Shown: piece by piece, positions 24,613 through 33,096 of the stretch
Layout: every line of letters begins with the position of its first letter
Numbering within the stretch: position 1 is the first letter of the stretch
NCBI RefSeq assembly: GCF_050971785.1
Contig: NZ_JBPCCU010000003.1
Span: forward strand, 434,001 to 498,000
Source of the DNA: Actinomadura_E scrupuli
GTDB lineage: Bacteria > Actinomycetota > Actinomycetes > Streptosporangiales > Streptosporangiaceae
Length of the DNA stretch: 64,000 nucleotides
Direction: 5' to 3'
The notes under the pieces: model-generated
Database searches by the model: none
Told to the model about the DNA's origin: nothing
What the model saw: only the letters and a program-made list of their open reading frames with translations
Program-made: the position numbers and the translations under genes

Positions 24613-25635
24613 GTGACCCCGAACTCGACCAACCTGCTGAAGCCCCAGACCGGCCGGGATCCGTCGTCTCCGCGGGCGCCCGCGCTGACGACGGCGCTGT
24701 TCTCCCGGCACCGGAACGTCCTCGTGCCGATCTTCGCGCTCATCGTGCTGGTGGCGTACTTCGGCGCCCAGAACTCCGCGTTCATCTCGACCGGCTCCGG
24801 GCAGAACATCCTGCGGCAGATGGCGTTCCTCTCCGTCCTCGCCCTCGCGGGCACGTTCGTCATCCTGATCGGCGGCATCGACCTGTCCGTCGCGGCGAAC
24901 GCCACGCTGGCCGGCATCCTGATCGCCAAGTTGCTGGACCCGCTGGGCGGTCCGCTGGCCGTGATCGTCGTGCTGCTCATCGGCGGGTTGGTGGGGCTGC
25001 TCAACGGCGTCATCGCGACGTTGCTGAAGGTGCCCTCGTTCCTGGTGACGCTCGGCATGATGTCGGTGCTCGACGGCGTCTCGAACACGATCTCGAAGGG
25101 CGGTCCGGTCTCGTACAACTCCGGCCTGCTCAACACGCTGGTCAACACCTCCGGTATCCCGGGACTGCCGAACGGCGCGCTGATCGCGCTCGTCCTGACC
25201 GTCGCGTTCACCGTGCTGGTGTTCGCGACGTCCTACGGGCGCCATCTCTACGCGGTGGGCGGCAACGAACGGGCCGCCCGGCTCAGCGGGGTACGGGTGC
25301 GCACCGTCAAGCTGTCGGTCTTCATGCTCGCGGGCGTGATCGCGGCGGTGGCGGGGATCATTCTCACCGGGCAGGCGAGCACCGGGGTCCCGCTGGGCGC
25401 CGACCCGAGCCTGCTCAACTCGATCGCGGCGATCGTCGTCGGCGGGACCGCGCTGTCGGGCGGAGTCGGCGGCCCGCACCGGACCCTGCTCGGCACCCTG
25501 GTCATCGTCATCCTCGGATCCGGTATGGACATCACGTCCGTCGGCCCGTACACCCAGCTGATCGTGAAGGGCGCGGTCGTCATCCTGGCCGTCGCGATCA
25601 CGATCGACCGCAAGCGCTACGGGCTGATCAAATGA
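24613..25635 (+). CDS. CUT2-type ABC permease
   Basis: 340 aa from GTG 24613 (GAGG 6 nt upstream). It belongs to the BPD_transp_2 family, with a polar N-terminus of about 30 residues and then multiple hydrophobic helices, with IGGIDLSVAANATLAG, VPSFLVTLGMMSVLDG, YAVGGNERAARLSGV and AAIVVGGTALSGGVGG. It forms the channel of the importer with the two preceding genes. Its stop overlaps the start of the first dehydrogenase gene (ATGA), so transport and catabolic genes are in one operon. Confidence 0.87.
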   Translation: MTPNSTNLLKPQTGRDPSSPRAPALTTALFSRHRNVLVPIFALIVLVAYFGAQNSAFISTGSGQNILRQMAFLSVLALAGTFVILIGGIDLSVAANATLAGILIAKLLDPLGGPLAVIVVLLIGGLVGLLNGVIATLLKVPSFLVTLGMMSVLDGVSNTISKGGPVSYNSGLLNTLVNTSGIPGLPNGALIALVLTVAFTVLVFATSYGRHLYAVGGNERAARLSGVRVRTVKLSVFMLAGVIAAVAGIILTGQASTGVPLGADPSLLNSIAAIVVGGTALSGGVGGPHRTLLGTLVIVILGSGMDITSVGPYTQLIVKGAVVILAVAITIDRKRYGLIK

Positions 25636-26468
25636 GCGCGGGACGGGTCGAGGGCAAGGTCGCGTTCATCACCGGTGCGGCGCGGGGCCAGGGACGGAGC
25701 CATGCGGTACGCCTGGCGGAGGAGGGCGCGGACATCATCGCCGTCGATCTGTGCGCCGACCTGGAGAACGTGCCGTACCCCCTGGGCACCGCCGAGGATC
25801 TGGCCGAGACGGCCAGGCAGGTCGAGGCACTGGGGCGGCGCGTCATCGCCAGGCGGGCCGACGTCCGCGACCACGCGGCGTTGCGCGCGATCGCGGACGA
25901 GGGAGCGGCCGAGTTCGGTCGCCTCGACATCGTCGTCGCCAACGCCGGCGTCAACAAGCCCGCGCCCGCCCAGGACCTGGAGGAGCGGGTGTGGCTGGAC
26001 GTCATCGACATCGACCTCGGCGGTGTGTGGCGTACCTGCAAGGCGACGATCCCGCACCTGATCGGCGGCGCGCGCGGCGGCTCGATCGTGCTGACCAGCT
26101 CGGCGGCCGGGCTGAAGGCGTACGCCAACATCGCGCACTACACGGCGGCCAAGCACGGCGTGGTCGGCCTGATGAAGACCCTCGCCCAGGAACTCGCGCC
26201 GCACCGTGTCCGGGTCAACACCGTGAACCCGACCCAGGTCGACACACCGATGATAATGAACGAACCGATGTTCGAGCTGTTCTGCCCGGACGTCGAGAAC
26301 CCCACCCGTGCGGACTTCGCGCCGGTCTCCCAGGCGATGAACGCGTTGCCCGTTCCATGGGTCGACGCGCGGGACGTGAGTGACGCGGTGCTGTTCCTCG
26401 CCTCGGACGAGGCGCGCTACATCACCGGAGTGGCCCTGCCGGTGGACGCCGGCGTACTGATCAAGTGA
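25632..26468 (+). CDS. Mycofactocin-coupled SDR-family dehydrogenase (copy 1)
   Basis: 278 aa; ATG at 25632 overlaps the permease stop. It is a short-chain dehydrogenase with GAARGQGRSHAVRLAEEGAD in the dinucleotide-binding segment, NAG at VVANAGVNKP, the catalytic Ser in LTSSAAG and the Tyr-x3-Lys in HYTAAKHG. The particular form GKVAFITGAARGQGRSHAVR, with an insert after the first strand (the CADLENVPYPLGTAEDL region), marks the subfamily whose tightly bound NAD is re-oxidised by mycofactocin (carveol-dehydrogenase-like). It would oxidise an alcohol to a ketone. No mycofactocin biosynthesis gene is in the window. The next gene is a close paralogue. Confidence 0.88.
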   Translation: MSAGRVEGKVAFITGAARGQGRSHAVRLAEEGADIIAVDLCADLENVPYPLGTAEDLAETARQVEALGRRVIARRADVRDHAALRAIADEGAAEFGRLDIVVANAGVNKPAPAQDLEERVWLDVIDIDLGGVWRTCKATIPHLIGGARGGSIVLTSSAAGLKAYANIAHYTAAKHGVVGLMKTLAQELAPHRVRVNTVNPTQVDTPMIMNEPMFELFCPDVENPTRADFAPVSQAMNALPVPWVDARDVSDAVLFLASDEARYITGVALPVDAGVLIK

Positions 26469-26488
26469 TTACCACCCAAGGAGTGAAC

Positions 26489-27322
26489 ATGGCAGGTCGC
26501 GTTGAGGGCAAGGTCGCCTTCATCACCGGTGCGGCACGTGGACAGGGACGCAGTCACGCCGTCCGGCTCGCGCAGGAGGGCGCCGACATCATCGCCGTCG
26601 ACATGTGCGCCGACGTCGACACGGTCGACTACCCGATGGCGACCGCGGACGACCTGGCCGAGACGGCGCGCCAGGTCAAGGCGCTCGGCCGGCGGATCGT
26701 GACCGCCGAGGCCGACGTCCGCGACGCGGCGTCGCTGAAGTCCGCCGTGGACGACGGTGTCGCGCAGCTCGGCCGGCTCGACATCGTGTGCGCGAACGCG
26801 GGGATCCTGTCCAACGGTCAGTCGCACGAGCTGACCGAGGACACCTGGGGCCAGATGATCGACATCAACCTCAGCGGTGTGTGGCGTACCTGCAAGGTGG
26901 CGATCCCGCACCTGATCGAGGGCGGCCGCGGCGGCTCGATCGTGCTGACCAGCTCGGTGGCCGGCCTACGCTCCTACAACGGCGTGTCGCACTACGTGTC
27001 GGCGAAGCACGGCGTCGTCGGGCTGATGAAGACGCTGGCGCAGGAGCTCGCGGCGCACAGCATCCGGGTCAACACGGTGAACCCGACCCAGGTCGACACC
27101 GCCATGATCCAGAACGAGAGCATGTACCACCTGTTCTGCCCGGACATCGAGAACCCCACCCGCGAGGACTTCGGCGCGGCCTCGGCGGCCACGATCCAGT
27201 TGCCGATCGACTGGGTCGAGTCGATCGACGTCAGCAACGCCGTGCTGTTCCTCGCCTCGGACGAGGCGCGCTACATCACCGGTGTGGCCCTGCCGGTCGA
27301 CGGAGGCGCGCTGATCATGTGA
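26489..27322 (+). CDS. Mycofactocin-coupled SDR-family dehydrogenase (copy 2)
   Basis: 277 aa from ATG 26489 (AAGGAG 5 nt upstream). It is a close paralogue of the preceding gene with the same GAARGQGRSHAVRLAQEGAD, the same insert, LTSSVAG, HYVSAKHG and the shared NTVNPTQVDT segment. The differences lie mainly in the substrate-facing parts (for example ILSNGQSHELTEDTW versus VNKPAPAQDLEERVW). The pair may act on two stereoisomers or on two successive alcohols of one pathway. It is the last gene of the rightward operon, with a hairpin 38 bp beyond its stop. Confidence 0.88.
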   Translation: MAGRVEGKVAFITGAARGQGRSHAVRLAQEGADIIAVDMCADVDTVDYPMATADDLAETARQVKALGRRIVTAEADVRDAASLKSAVDDGVAQLGRLDIVCANAGILSNGQSHELTEDTWGQMIDINLSGVWRTCKVAIPHLIEGGRGGSIVLTSSVAGLRSYNGVSHYVSAKHGVVGLMKTLAQELAAHSIRVNTVNPTQVDTAMIQNESMYHLFCPDIENPTREDFGAASAATIQLPIDWVESIDVSNAVLFLASDEARYITGVALPVDGGALIM

Positions 27323-27359
27323 TCCTCCGGCCGCCCGGCCTCAGGTGATCGGGTGGGCG

Positions 27360-27376
27360 CCGGGGCCTCGCCCCGG
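27360..27376. terminator. Hairpin between convergent dehydrogenase and ligase genes
   Basis: CCGGGGC-CTC-GCCCCGG, a perfect 7-bp stem with a 3-nt loop, in the 64-bp gap between convergent genes. It is probably a bidirectional terminator without a U-tract. Confidence 0.5.
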
Positions 27377-27386
27377 GCCCGCCCGG

Positions 27387-29084
27387 TCACGCCCGGAAGT
27401 CCTCCTCGCGGTACTCGCCCTGCGGACGGGCGTCCGCGTCCGGATGCTTGCCGTGCTCGCTCGCCCGCAGTTCCACCCGGCGGATCTTGCCGGAGATGGT
27501 CTTGGGCAGCTCGGTGAACTCCAGCCGGCGGATCCGCTTGTAGGGGGCGAGCCCGGCGCTGGTGTGGGCGAAGATCGCCTCCGCGGTCTCCGGGCCGGCC
27601 GTCCAGCCGGGGGCGAGGACGACGTAGGCCTTGGGCACGGTGAGCCGTACCGGGTCGGGGGAGGGCACGACCGCGGCCTCCGCGACCGCCTCGTGCTCGA
27701 TGAGCACGCTCTCCAGCTCGAAGGGGGAGATGCGGTAGTCGGAGGACTTGAACACGTCGTCGGTCCGGCCCACGTAGGTGATGTAGCCGTCGGCGTCCCG
27801 CGAGCCGATGTCGCCCGTGTGGTAGTAGCCGGACGCCATCGCGGCGGAGTCGCGTTCCGGGTCGCCGTGGTAGCCGGTCATGAGCCCGAGCGGCCGGTCG
27901 GTGAGGTCCAGGCAGATCTCGCCCTCGTCGGCCGGCCGCCCGGTCGCCGGGTCGACCAGGGTGATGGCGTACCCGGGCACGGGGCGGCCCATCGAGCCGG
28001 GCCGGACCGGCTGGCCGGGCGTGTTGGCGATCTGGACGGTGGTCTCGGTCTGCCCGAAGCCGTCCCGGATGGTGACCCCCCAGGCCTTGCGGACCTGCTC
28101 GATCACCTCGGGGTTGAGGGGCTCGCCGGCGCCGACGACCTCCCGGGGCGGTGTGCGCAACCGGGTCAGGTCGGCCTGGATCAGCATCCGCCACACCGTC
28201 GGGGGCGCGCAGAAGCTGGTGACGCCGCAGCGCTCCATCTCGCTCATCAGCCGCTCGGCGTCGAACCGCGTGTAGTTGACGATGAACACGCACGCCTGCG
28301 CGTTCCACGGCGCGAAGACGTTGCTCCAGGCGTGCTTGGCCCAGCCGGGGGAGGAGATGTTGAGATGCACGTCGCCCGGCCGCAGGCCGATCCAGTACAT
28401 CGTCGACAGGTGGCCCGCGGGGTAGGACGCGTGGGTGTGCTCGACCAGCTTGGGCTGCGCGGTGGTCCCGGAGGTGAAGTAGAGCAGGAGGGTGTCGCCG
28501 GCCCTGGTCGGCCCGTCCGGGGCGAACTCCGCCGCGGCCCGGTAGGCGGCGGCGTGGTCCAGCCAGCCCTCCGCCGGTGCGCCGACCGCGATCCGGGTGT
28601 AGTCGCCGGCCACCCCGGCGAACTTCGCGGTGTCCGCCGACCGGGCCACCACATGCCGCGCGGCGCCGCGGTCCAGCCGGTCGCGCAGGTCCGCGGCGCC
28701 GAGCAGCGGCGTGGCGGGGATGATCACGGCGCCGAGCTTCATGGCCGCCAGGATCGTCTCCCACAGCTCCACCTGGTTGCCCAGCATCACGATCATCCGG
28801 TCGCCGCGGCGTACCCCCTGGGAGCGGAGCCAGTTCGCCACCTGGCCGGACCGCCGGGACAGCTCGGCGAAGGACAGCCGGGTCTCCGCCCCGTCCTCCT
28901 CGACGATCCACAGCGCCGGCGCGTCGTTGTCACGGGCGATCTCGTCGAACCAGTCCAGTGCCCAGTTGAACTCCCCGAGGGCCGGCCAGCGGAACCCCTC
29001 GTACGCCGCCGCGTAGTCCGTACGCCGCGCCAGCAGGAAGTCGCGGGCGGCGCGGAACGCGGCGGCGCTGCCGGTGTCGGCCAT
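27387..29084 (-). CDS. AMP-forming acyl-CoA synthetase (ACSM-like)
   Basis: 565 aa, ATG at 29084 with GAGGAGGAG a few nt upstream. It has the ANL motifs YFTSGTTAQPKLVEH, GFGQTETT, YYHTGDIG, GRTDDVFKSSDYRISPFELE and the catalytic lysine in LPKTISGKIRR. The N-terminal region (FNWALDWFDEIARD) and the WAKHAWSN segment resemble medium-chain and acetyl-CoA-synthetase-like enzymes. It makes an acyl-CoA from a carboxylate. It stands at the edge of the catabolic island, convergent with the dehydrogenase genes, and could activate a product of that pathway or act independently. A short acidic tail (about 25 residues) follows the catalytic domain. Confidence 0.88.
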   Translation of the reverse strand: MADTGSAAAFRAARDFLLARRTDYAAAYEGFRWPALGEFNWALDWFDEIARDNDAPALWIVEEDGAETRLSFAELSRRSGQVANWLRSQGVRRGDRMIVMLGNQVELWETILAAMKLGAVIIPATPLLGAADLRDRLDRGAARHVVARSADTAKFAGVAGDYTRIAVGAPAEGWLDHAAAYRAAAEFAPDGPTRAGDTLLLYFTSGTTAQPKLVEHTHASYPAGHLSTMYWIGLRPGDVHLNISSPGWAKHAWSNVFAPWNAQACVFIVNYTRFDAERLMSEMERCGVTSFCAPPTVWRMLIQADLTRLRTPPREVVGAGEPLNPEVIEQVRKAWGVTIRDGFGQTETTVQIANTPGQPVRPGSMGRPVPGYAITLVDPATGRPADEGEICLDLTDRPLGLMTGYHGDPERDSAAMASGYYHTGDIGSRDADGYITYVGRTDDVFKSSDYRISPFELESVLIEHEAVAEAAVVPSPDPVRLTVPKAYVVLAPGWTAGPETAEAIFAHTSAGLAPYKRIRRLEFTELPKTISGKIRRVELRASEHGKHPDADARPQGEYREEDFRA

Positions 29085-29186
29085 GGCTCCTCCTCGAGCC
29101 CGCGGCGGCCGCTCGGGGCAGCGGCCCGTCCCGTGATGTGGCTCTTGTCACACGAAGGGTAATACGCAGGCGGGTGCCCGCCGCCG

Positions 29187-29732
29187 CTACGCCTGCCGCG
29201 CTCCGTTACGGCAGTCGGCCGTCATCAGATAGAGCAGCCCGGACATGGTGGAGGAGGAGACGATCTCGCCGCGGGCGATCAGCTCGGGCACGGAGGCCAG
29301 CGGGACCCATTCGACGCGCTCGGCCTCGACGTCGGTGGGAGGCCCGACGCGCACCGCGCCCTCGGCCCGGAAAATGTGATGAACGCCATCGGTGAGGCCC
29401 GGTGACGGGCGCACGTCGAGCAGGTGGGTCAGGGGCCCCGGGCGCCAGCCGGTCTCCTCCAGTACCTCGCGTGCGGCGGCCTCCACAGGCTCCTCACCTG
29501 CTTCGACGCGACCACCGGGGAGCTCCCAGCCCCAGGCGTCGGGGATGAACCGGTGTCGCCAGATGAGCAGGACCCGCCCCCGGTCGTCGACCGCCAGTGC
29601 ACCGGCCGCGGGCCGGATCCGGACGAGGTGATGGTCGAACCTCCGCCCGTCCGGCAACTCGACGTCGGCCAGGTGCACGTCCAGCCAGGGGCTGTTGTAC
29701 ACAGCCGTTTCTCCATGGAGCGTCCATCGCAT
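29187..29732 (-). CDS. NUDIX hydrolase
   Basis: 181 aa from ATG 29732 with GGAGAGGGA upstream. A complete NUDIX box is present, GGRVEAGEEPVEAAAREVLE followed by ETGW, which binds Mg2+ and hydrolyses nucleoside-diphosphate-X compounds. The N-terminal part (VHLADVELPDGRRFDHHLVR) and the domain layout resemble ADP-ribose pyrophosphatases. It diverges from the CDP-alcohol phosphotransferase gene; only 114 bp separate the two starts, so promoters must lie back to back. Substrate not predictable. Confidence 0.88.
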   Translation of the reverse strand: MRWTLHGETAVYNSPWLDVHLADVELPDGRRFDHHLVRIRPAAGALAVDDRGRVLLIWRHRFIPDAWGWELPGGRVEAGEEPVEAAAREVLEETGWRPGPLTHLLDVRPSPGLTDGVHHIFRAEGAVRVGPPTDVEAERVEWVPLASVPELIARGEIVSSSTMSGLLYLMTADCRNGARQA

Positions 29733-29846
29733 GTCGCGTCCCTCTCCGTATATCTCTACCGGGGACGCTATCGAGAGACGGCATCTCCTGACAGGTAGGG
29801 TCAGAACGTCGTCGGCAGGGTCACACGCCCGGAGGTGAGCACCACC

Positions 29847-30458
29847 GTGAGCACCGAGAGCACGTCCGGTGACCGGATCTGGACGGTGCCCAACGCGCTC
29901 AGCCTGGCCCGCCTGCTCGGTGTCCCGCTGTTCCTGTGGCTGATCCTGGTCGGCGCGGACTGGTGGGCCCTGGGCGTCCTGGTGCTCGCCGGAGCGACCG
30001 ACTGGCTGGACGGCAAGCTCGCCCGGATGCTCGACCAGACCAGCAGGCTGGGCACCGTCCTGGACCCCATGGCCGACCGGCTCTACATCTTCGCGACCCT
30101 GGTGGGCCTGACGATCCGGGGCGTCGTCCCGGTCTGGCTGGCGGCCCTGCTGGTGCTCCGTGAGCTGCTGCTCGCGCTGACCATCCCGGTGCTCAGCCGG
30201 CACGGCTACGGCTTCCTGCAGGTGAGCTTCGTGGGCAAGGCGGCGACCGCCAACCTGCTCTACGCCTTCCCGCTGCTCCTCCTCGGCGACCACACGGGGA
30301 CGTACGCGGAGGTGGCCAAGATCATCGGCTGGGCCTTCGTCATCTGGGGTACGGCCCTGTACTGGTGGGCACTGGTCCTCTACGTCGTCCAGGTGCGGCA
30401 GCTGGTGCTGGCCGACCGCGCCGGCGCCGGCCCCCGGCTCTCGATCGGCGATCCATGA
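29847..30458 (+). CDS. CDP-alcohol phosphatidyltransferase (PgsA2-like)
   Basis: 203 aa. The GTG at 29847 is chosen because GGAGGTG (29831-29837) is 9 nt upstream; the GTG at 29835 lies inside that site. The diagnostic motif DWLDGKLAR, then RLGTVLDPMADR (DxxDGxxARx8Gx3Dx3D), is intact, and four to six helices surround it. It transfers a phosphatidyl group from CDP-diacylglycerol to an alcohol in the membrane. The gene order that follows matches the actinobacterial block starting with pgsA2 in M. tuberculosis, so it is probably that orthologue. Whether the acceptor is glycerol phosphate, inositol phosphate or a phospholipid cannot be told. Confidence 0.88.
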   Translation: MSTESTSGDRIWTVPNALSLARLLGVPLFLWLILVGADWWALGVLVLAGATDWLDGKLARMLDQTSRLGTVLDPMADRLYIFATLVGLTIRGVVPVWLAALLVLRELLLALTIPVLSRHGYGFLQVSFVGKAATANLLYAFPLLLLGDHTGTYAEVAKIIGWAFVIWGTALYWWALVLYVVQVRQLVLADRAGAGPRLSIGDP

Positions 30459-30543
30459 CCGACCCATGATCGGCCCGTGGCGGCCGGGGGAATCCCTCCG
30501 CGCCGGCCCGCGGGCAGGCAACGAAAGGAGCGACGCCAACACC

Positions 30544-33042
30544 ATGAAGGCCGTTGTCATGGCGGGCGGTGAGGGCACCCGGCTGCGGCCGATGACCGCC
30601 AACCAGCCCAAGCCGCTACTTCCGGTCATCAACCGGCCGATCATGGAGCATGTGCTGCGCTTGCTGAAGCGGCACGGCTTCGACGAGACGGTCGTCACCG
30701 TACAGTTCCTGGCCGCACTGATCCGCAACTACTTCGGCGACGGCGAGGAGCTCGGCATGACGCTGAGCTACGCCACCGAGGAGATGCCGCTGGGCACCGC
30801 CGGCAGTGTCAAGAACGCGCAGGAGGCGCTGCGCGACGACCGCTTCCTGGTGATCTCGGGCGACGCGCTCACCGACATCGACCTCACCGACATGGTGCGC
30901 TACCACAAGAAGAACGGCGCCCTGGTGACCATCGGCCTCAAGCGGGTGCCCAACCCCCTCGAGTTCGGCATCATCATCGTCGACGACGAGGGCCGGATCC
31001 AGCGGTTCCTGGAGAAGCCCACCTGGGGCCAGGTCTTCTCCGACACGGTGAACACCGGGATCTACGTCATGGAGCCGGAGGTGCTCGAGCGGGTCGCGGA
31101 GGGCGAGTCCGTCGACTGGTCCAGCGACGTGTTCCCCAAGCTCCTCGCCGAGGGCGCCCCGCTGTACGGCTACGTCGCGGACTGCTACTGGGAGGACGTC
31201 GGCACCCACGAGAGCTACCTCAAGGCCCAGGCCGACATGCTCTCCGGCAAGGTCGACATCGAGATCGACGGCTTCGAGGTCTCACCGGGGGTGTGGGTCG
31301 CCGAGGGCGCCGACGTCGACCCCGAGGCGGTGCTCAAGGGCCCGCTCTACATCGGCGACTACGCCAAGGTGGAGGCCGGCGCCGAGCTGCGCGAGTTCAC
31401 CGTGCTCGGCAGCAACGTCGTGGTCAAGGAGGGCGCCTTCCTGCACCGCGCGGTCGTGCACGACAACGTCTTCGTCGGCCCCTCCACCAACCTGCGCGGC
31501 TGCGTCATCGGCAAGAACACCGACGTCATGGCCGGCGCGCGGGTCGAGGAGGGCGCCATCGTCGGCGACGAGTGCGTCATCGAGCCGGAGGCGTACGTCT
31601 CGAACGGGGTGAAGGTCTATCCCTTCAAGACCATCGAGGCCGGCGCCGTCGTCAACACCAGCGTCATCTGGGAGTCGCGCGGCCAGCGCAGCCTGTTCGG
31701 GCCGCGCGGGGTCTCCGGCCTGATCAACGTCGAGATCACCCCCGAGCTGGCGGTCCGGCTGACCAGCGCGTACGCGACGACGCTGCGCAAGGGCCAGACG
31801 GTGGTGACGGCCCGGGACGCCTCACGCGCGGCGCGCACGCTCAAGCGCGCGGTGGTCAGCGCGCTCACCGCCAGCGCCATCAACGCGGCCGACCTGGAGG
31901 CGTGCCCGCTGCCGGTCGCCCGGTTCGAGACGGCCCGGGAGGACTGCGCCGGGGGCATCGTCATCCGCACCACCCCGGGCGACCCGCAGGGGGTCGACAT
32001 CATGTTCCTGGACGCCAACGGCGGCGACCTGTCGCTGGCGGCGCAGCGCAAGCTGGAGCGGGTCTTCGGCCGGCAGGAGTACCGGCGGGCCTTCCCCGGC
32101 GAGATCGCCGAGCTCAGCTACCCGGCCCGCACCATCGAGACCTACACCCGGGACCTGCTGCGCCGGGTGGACATGTCCGGGGTCCGGGAGGCCGAGCTCA
32201 AGATCGTCCTGGACTGCGCGGGCGGCACCGCGGCCCTGGTGCTGCCCACCCTGCTCGGCAAGGTCGGGGTGGACGTGCTGACCATGAACAACCGGCTGGA
32301 CGAGGCCAGCCCCACCGAGACGCTGGCCGAGCGCATGCGCGACCTGCAGCGGCTCGGCGAGCTGGTCTCCTCGGCGCGCGCCGCGTTCGGGGTGCGGTTC
32401 GACCCGGTGGGGGAGCGGATCTCCCTGGTCAACGAGAACGGCGAGCTGATCAGCGACGACCGGGCGCTGCTGGTCGTCCTGGACCTCGTCGCCGCGGAAC
32501 GGCGGGCCGGCCGGGTGGCGCTGCCGGTCACCACCACCCGGGTGGCCGAGCAGGTGAGCCGGTTCCACGGCGTGGAGGTCGAGTGGACCTCCACCTCGCA
32601 GGACGTGCTCACCAAGGCCGCCGGCGCACCGGACATCATCTTCGCCGCCGACGGCCGGGGCGGGTTCGTCCTGCCGGAGTTCAGCTCGACGGTGGACGGC
32701 ATCGCCGCCTTCATCCGGCTGGTCGGCCTGGTGGCCCGCACCCGGCTGACGCTCTCCCAGATCGACCAGCGCATCCCCGAGGCGTACCTGCTGAGACGGT
32801 CGGTGCCGACCCCCTGGGCGGCCAAGGGGAGCGTGATGCGGCACGTGGTGGAGGCCGCCGGCGAGCGCGTCATCGACACCACCGACGGCGTGCGGGTGGT
32901 GGAGGAGGACGGGCGGTGGGCGCTCGTGCTGCCCGACCCGTCCGAGGCCGTCACCCACCTGTGGGCCGAGGGACCGGACGGCGACGCCGCCCAGGCGCTG
33001 CTGGAGGAGTGGGCCGCGGTCGTCGAGCGCGCCGGCTCCTGA
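30544..33042 (+). CDS. Sugar-1-phosphate nucleotidyltransferase with degenerate phosphomannomutase domain
   Basis: 832 aa from ATG 30544 (AAAGGAG 13 nt upstream). The N-terminal nucleotidyltransferase domain is intact (GGEGTRLRPMTANQPKPLLP, SGDALTDIDL, EKPTWGQVFSDTVNTGIYV). A hexapeptide beta-helix segment follows (about 255-375, repeats such as GPLYIGDYAKVEAGAEL). The last 420 residues have a phosphoglucomutase/phosphomannomutase outline, but the catalytic serine loop (TASHNP in active enzymes) is RTTPGDP near 474-480, and the metal loop DGDGDR is ADGRGG near 702-707. The transferase should make GDP-mannose or a related nucleotide sugar for glycan synthesis. The mutase half is probably structural or regulatory. 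Similar fused proteins occur in this locus in other actinobacteria. Confidence 0.85.
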   Translation: MKAVVMAGGEGTRLRPMTANQPKPLLPVINRPIMEHVLRLLKRHGFDETVVTVQFLAALIRNYFGDGEELGMTLSYATEEMPLGTAGSVKNAQEALRDDRFLVISGDALTDIDLTDMVRYHKKNGALVTIGLKRVPNPLEFGIIIVDDEGRIQRFLEKPTWGQVFSDTVNTGIYVMEPEVLERVAEGESVDWSSDVFPKLLAEGAPLYGYVADCYWEDVGTHESYLKAQADMLSGKVDIEIDGFEVSPGVWVAEGADVDPEAVLKGPLYIGDYAKVEAGAELREFTVLGSNVVVKEGAFLHRAVVHDNVFVGPSTNLRGCVIGKNTDVMAGARVEEGAIVGDECVIEPEAYVSNGVKVYPFKTIEAGAVVNTSVIWESRGQRSLFGPRGVSGLINVEITPELAVRLTSAYATTLRKGQTVVTARDASRAARTLKRAVVSALTASAINAADLEACPLPVARFETAREDCAGGIVIRTTPGDPQGVDIMFLDANGGDLSLAAQRKLERVFGRQEYRRAFPGEIAELSYPARTIETYTRDLLRRVDMSGVREAELKIVLDCAGGTAALVLPTLLGKVGVDVLTMNNRLDEASPTETLAERMRDLQRLGELVSSARAAFGVRFDPVGERISLVNENGELISDDRALLVVLDLVAAERRAGRVALPVTTTRVAEQVSRFHGVEVEWTSTSQDVLTKAAGAPDIIFAADGRGGFVLPEFSSTVDGIAAFIRLVGLVARTRLTLSQIDQRIPEAYLLRRSVPTPWAAKGSVMRHVVEAAGERVIDTTDGVRVVEEDGRWALVLPDPSEAVTHLWAEGPDGDAAQALLEEWAAVVERAGS

Positions 33043-33096
33043 CGGCGCCCGCCCGGCCGGGGACGAAGTGGTCGCAACACTTGCCAGAATGTCCAC

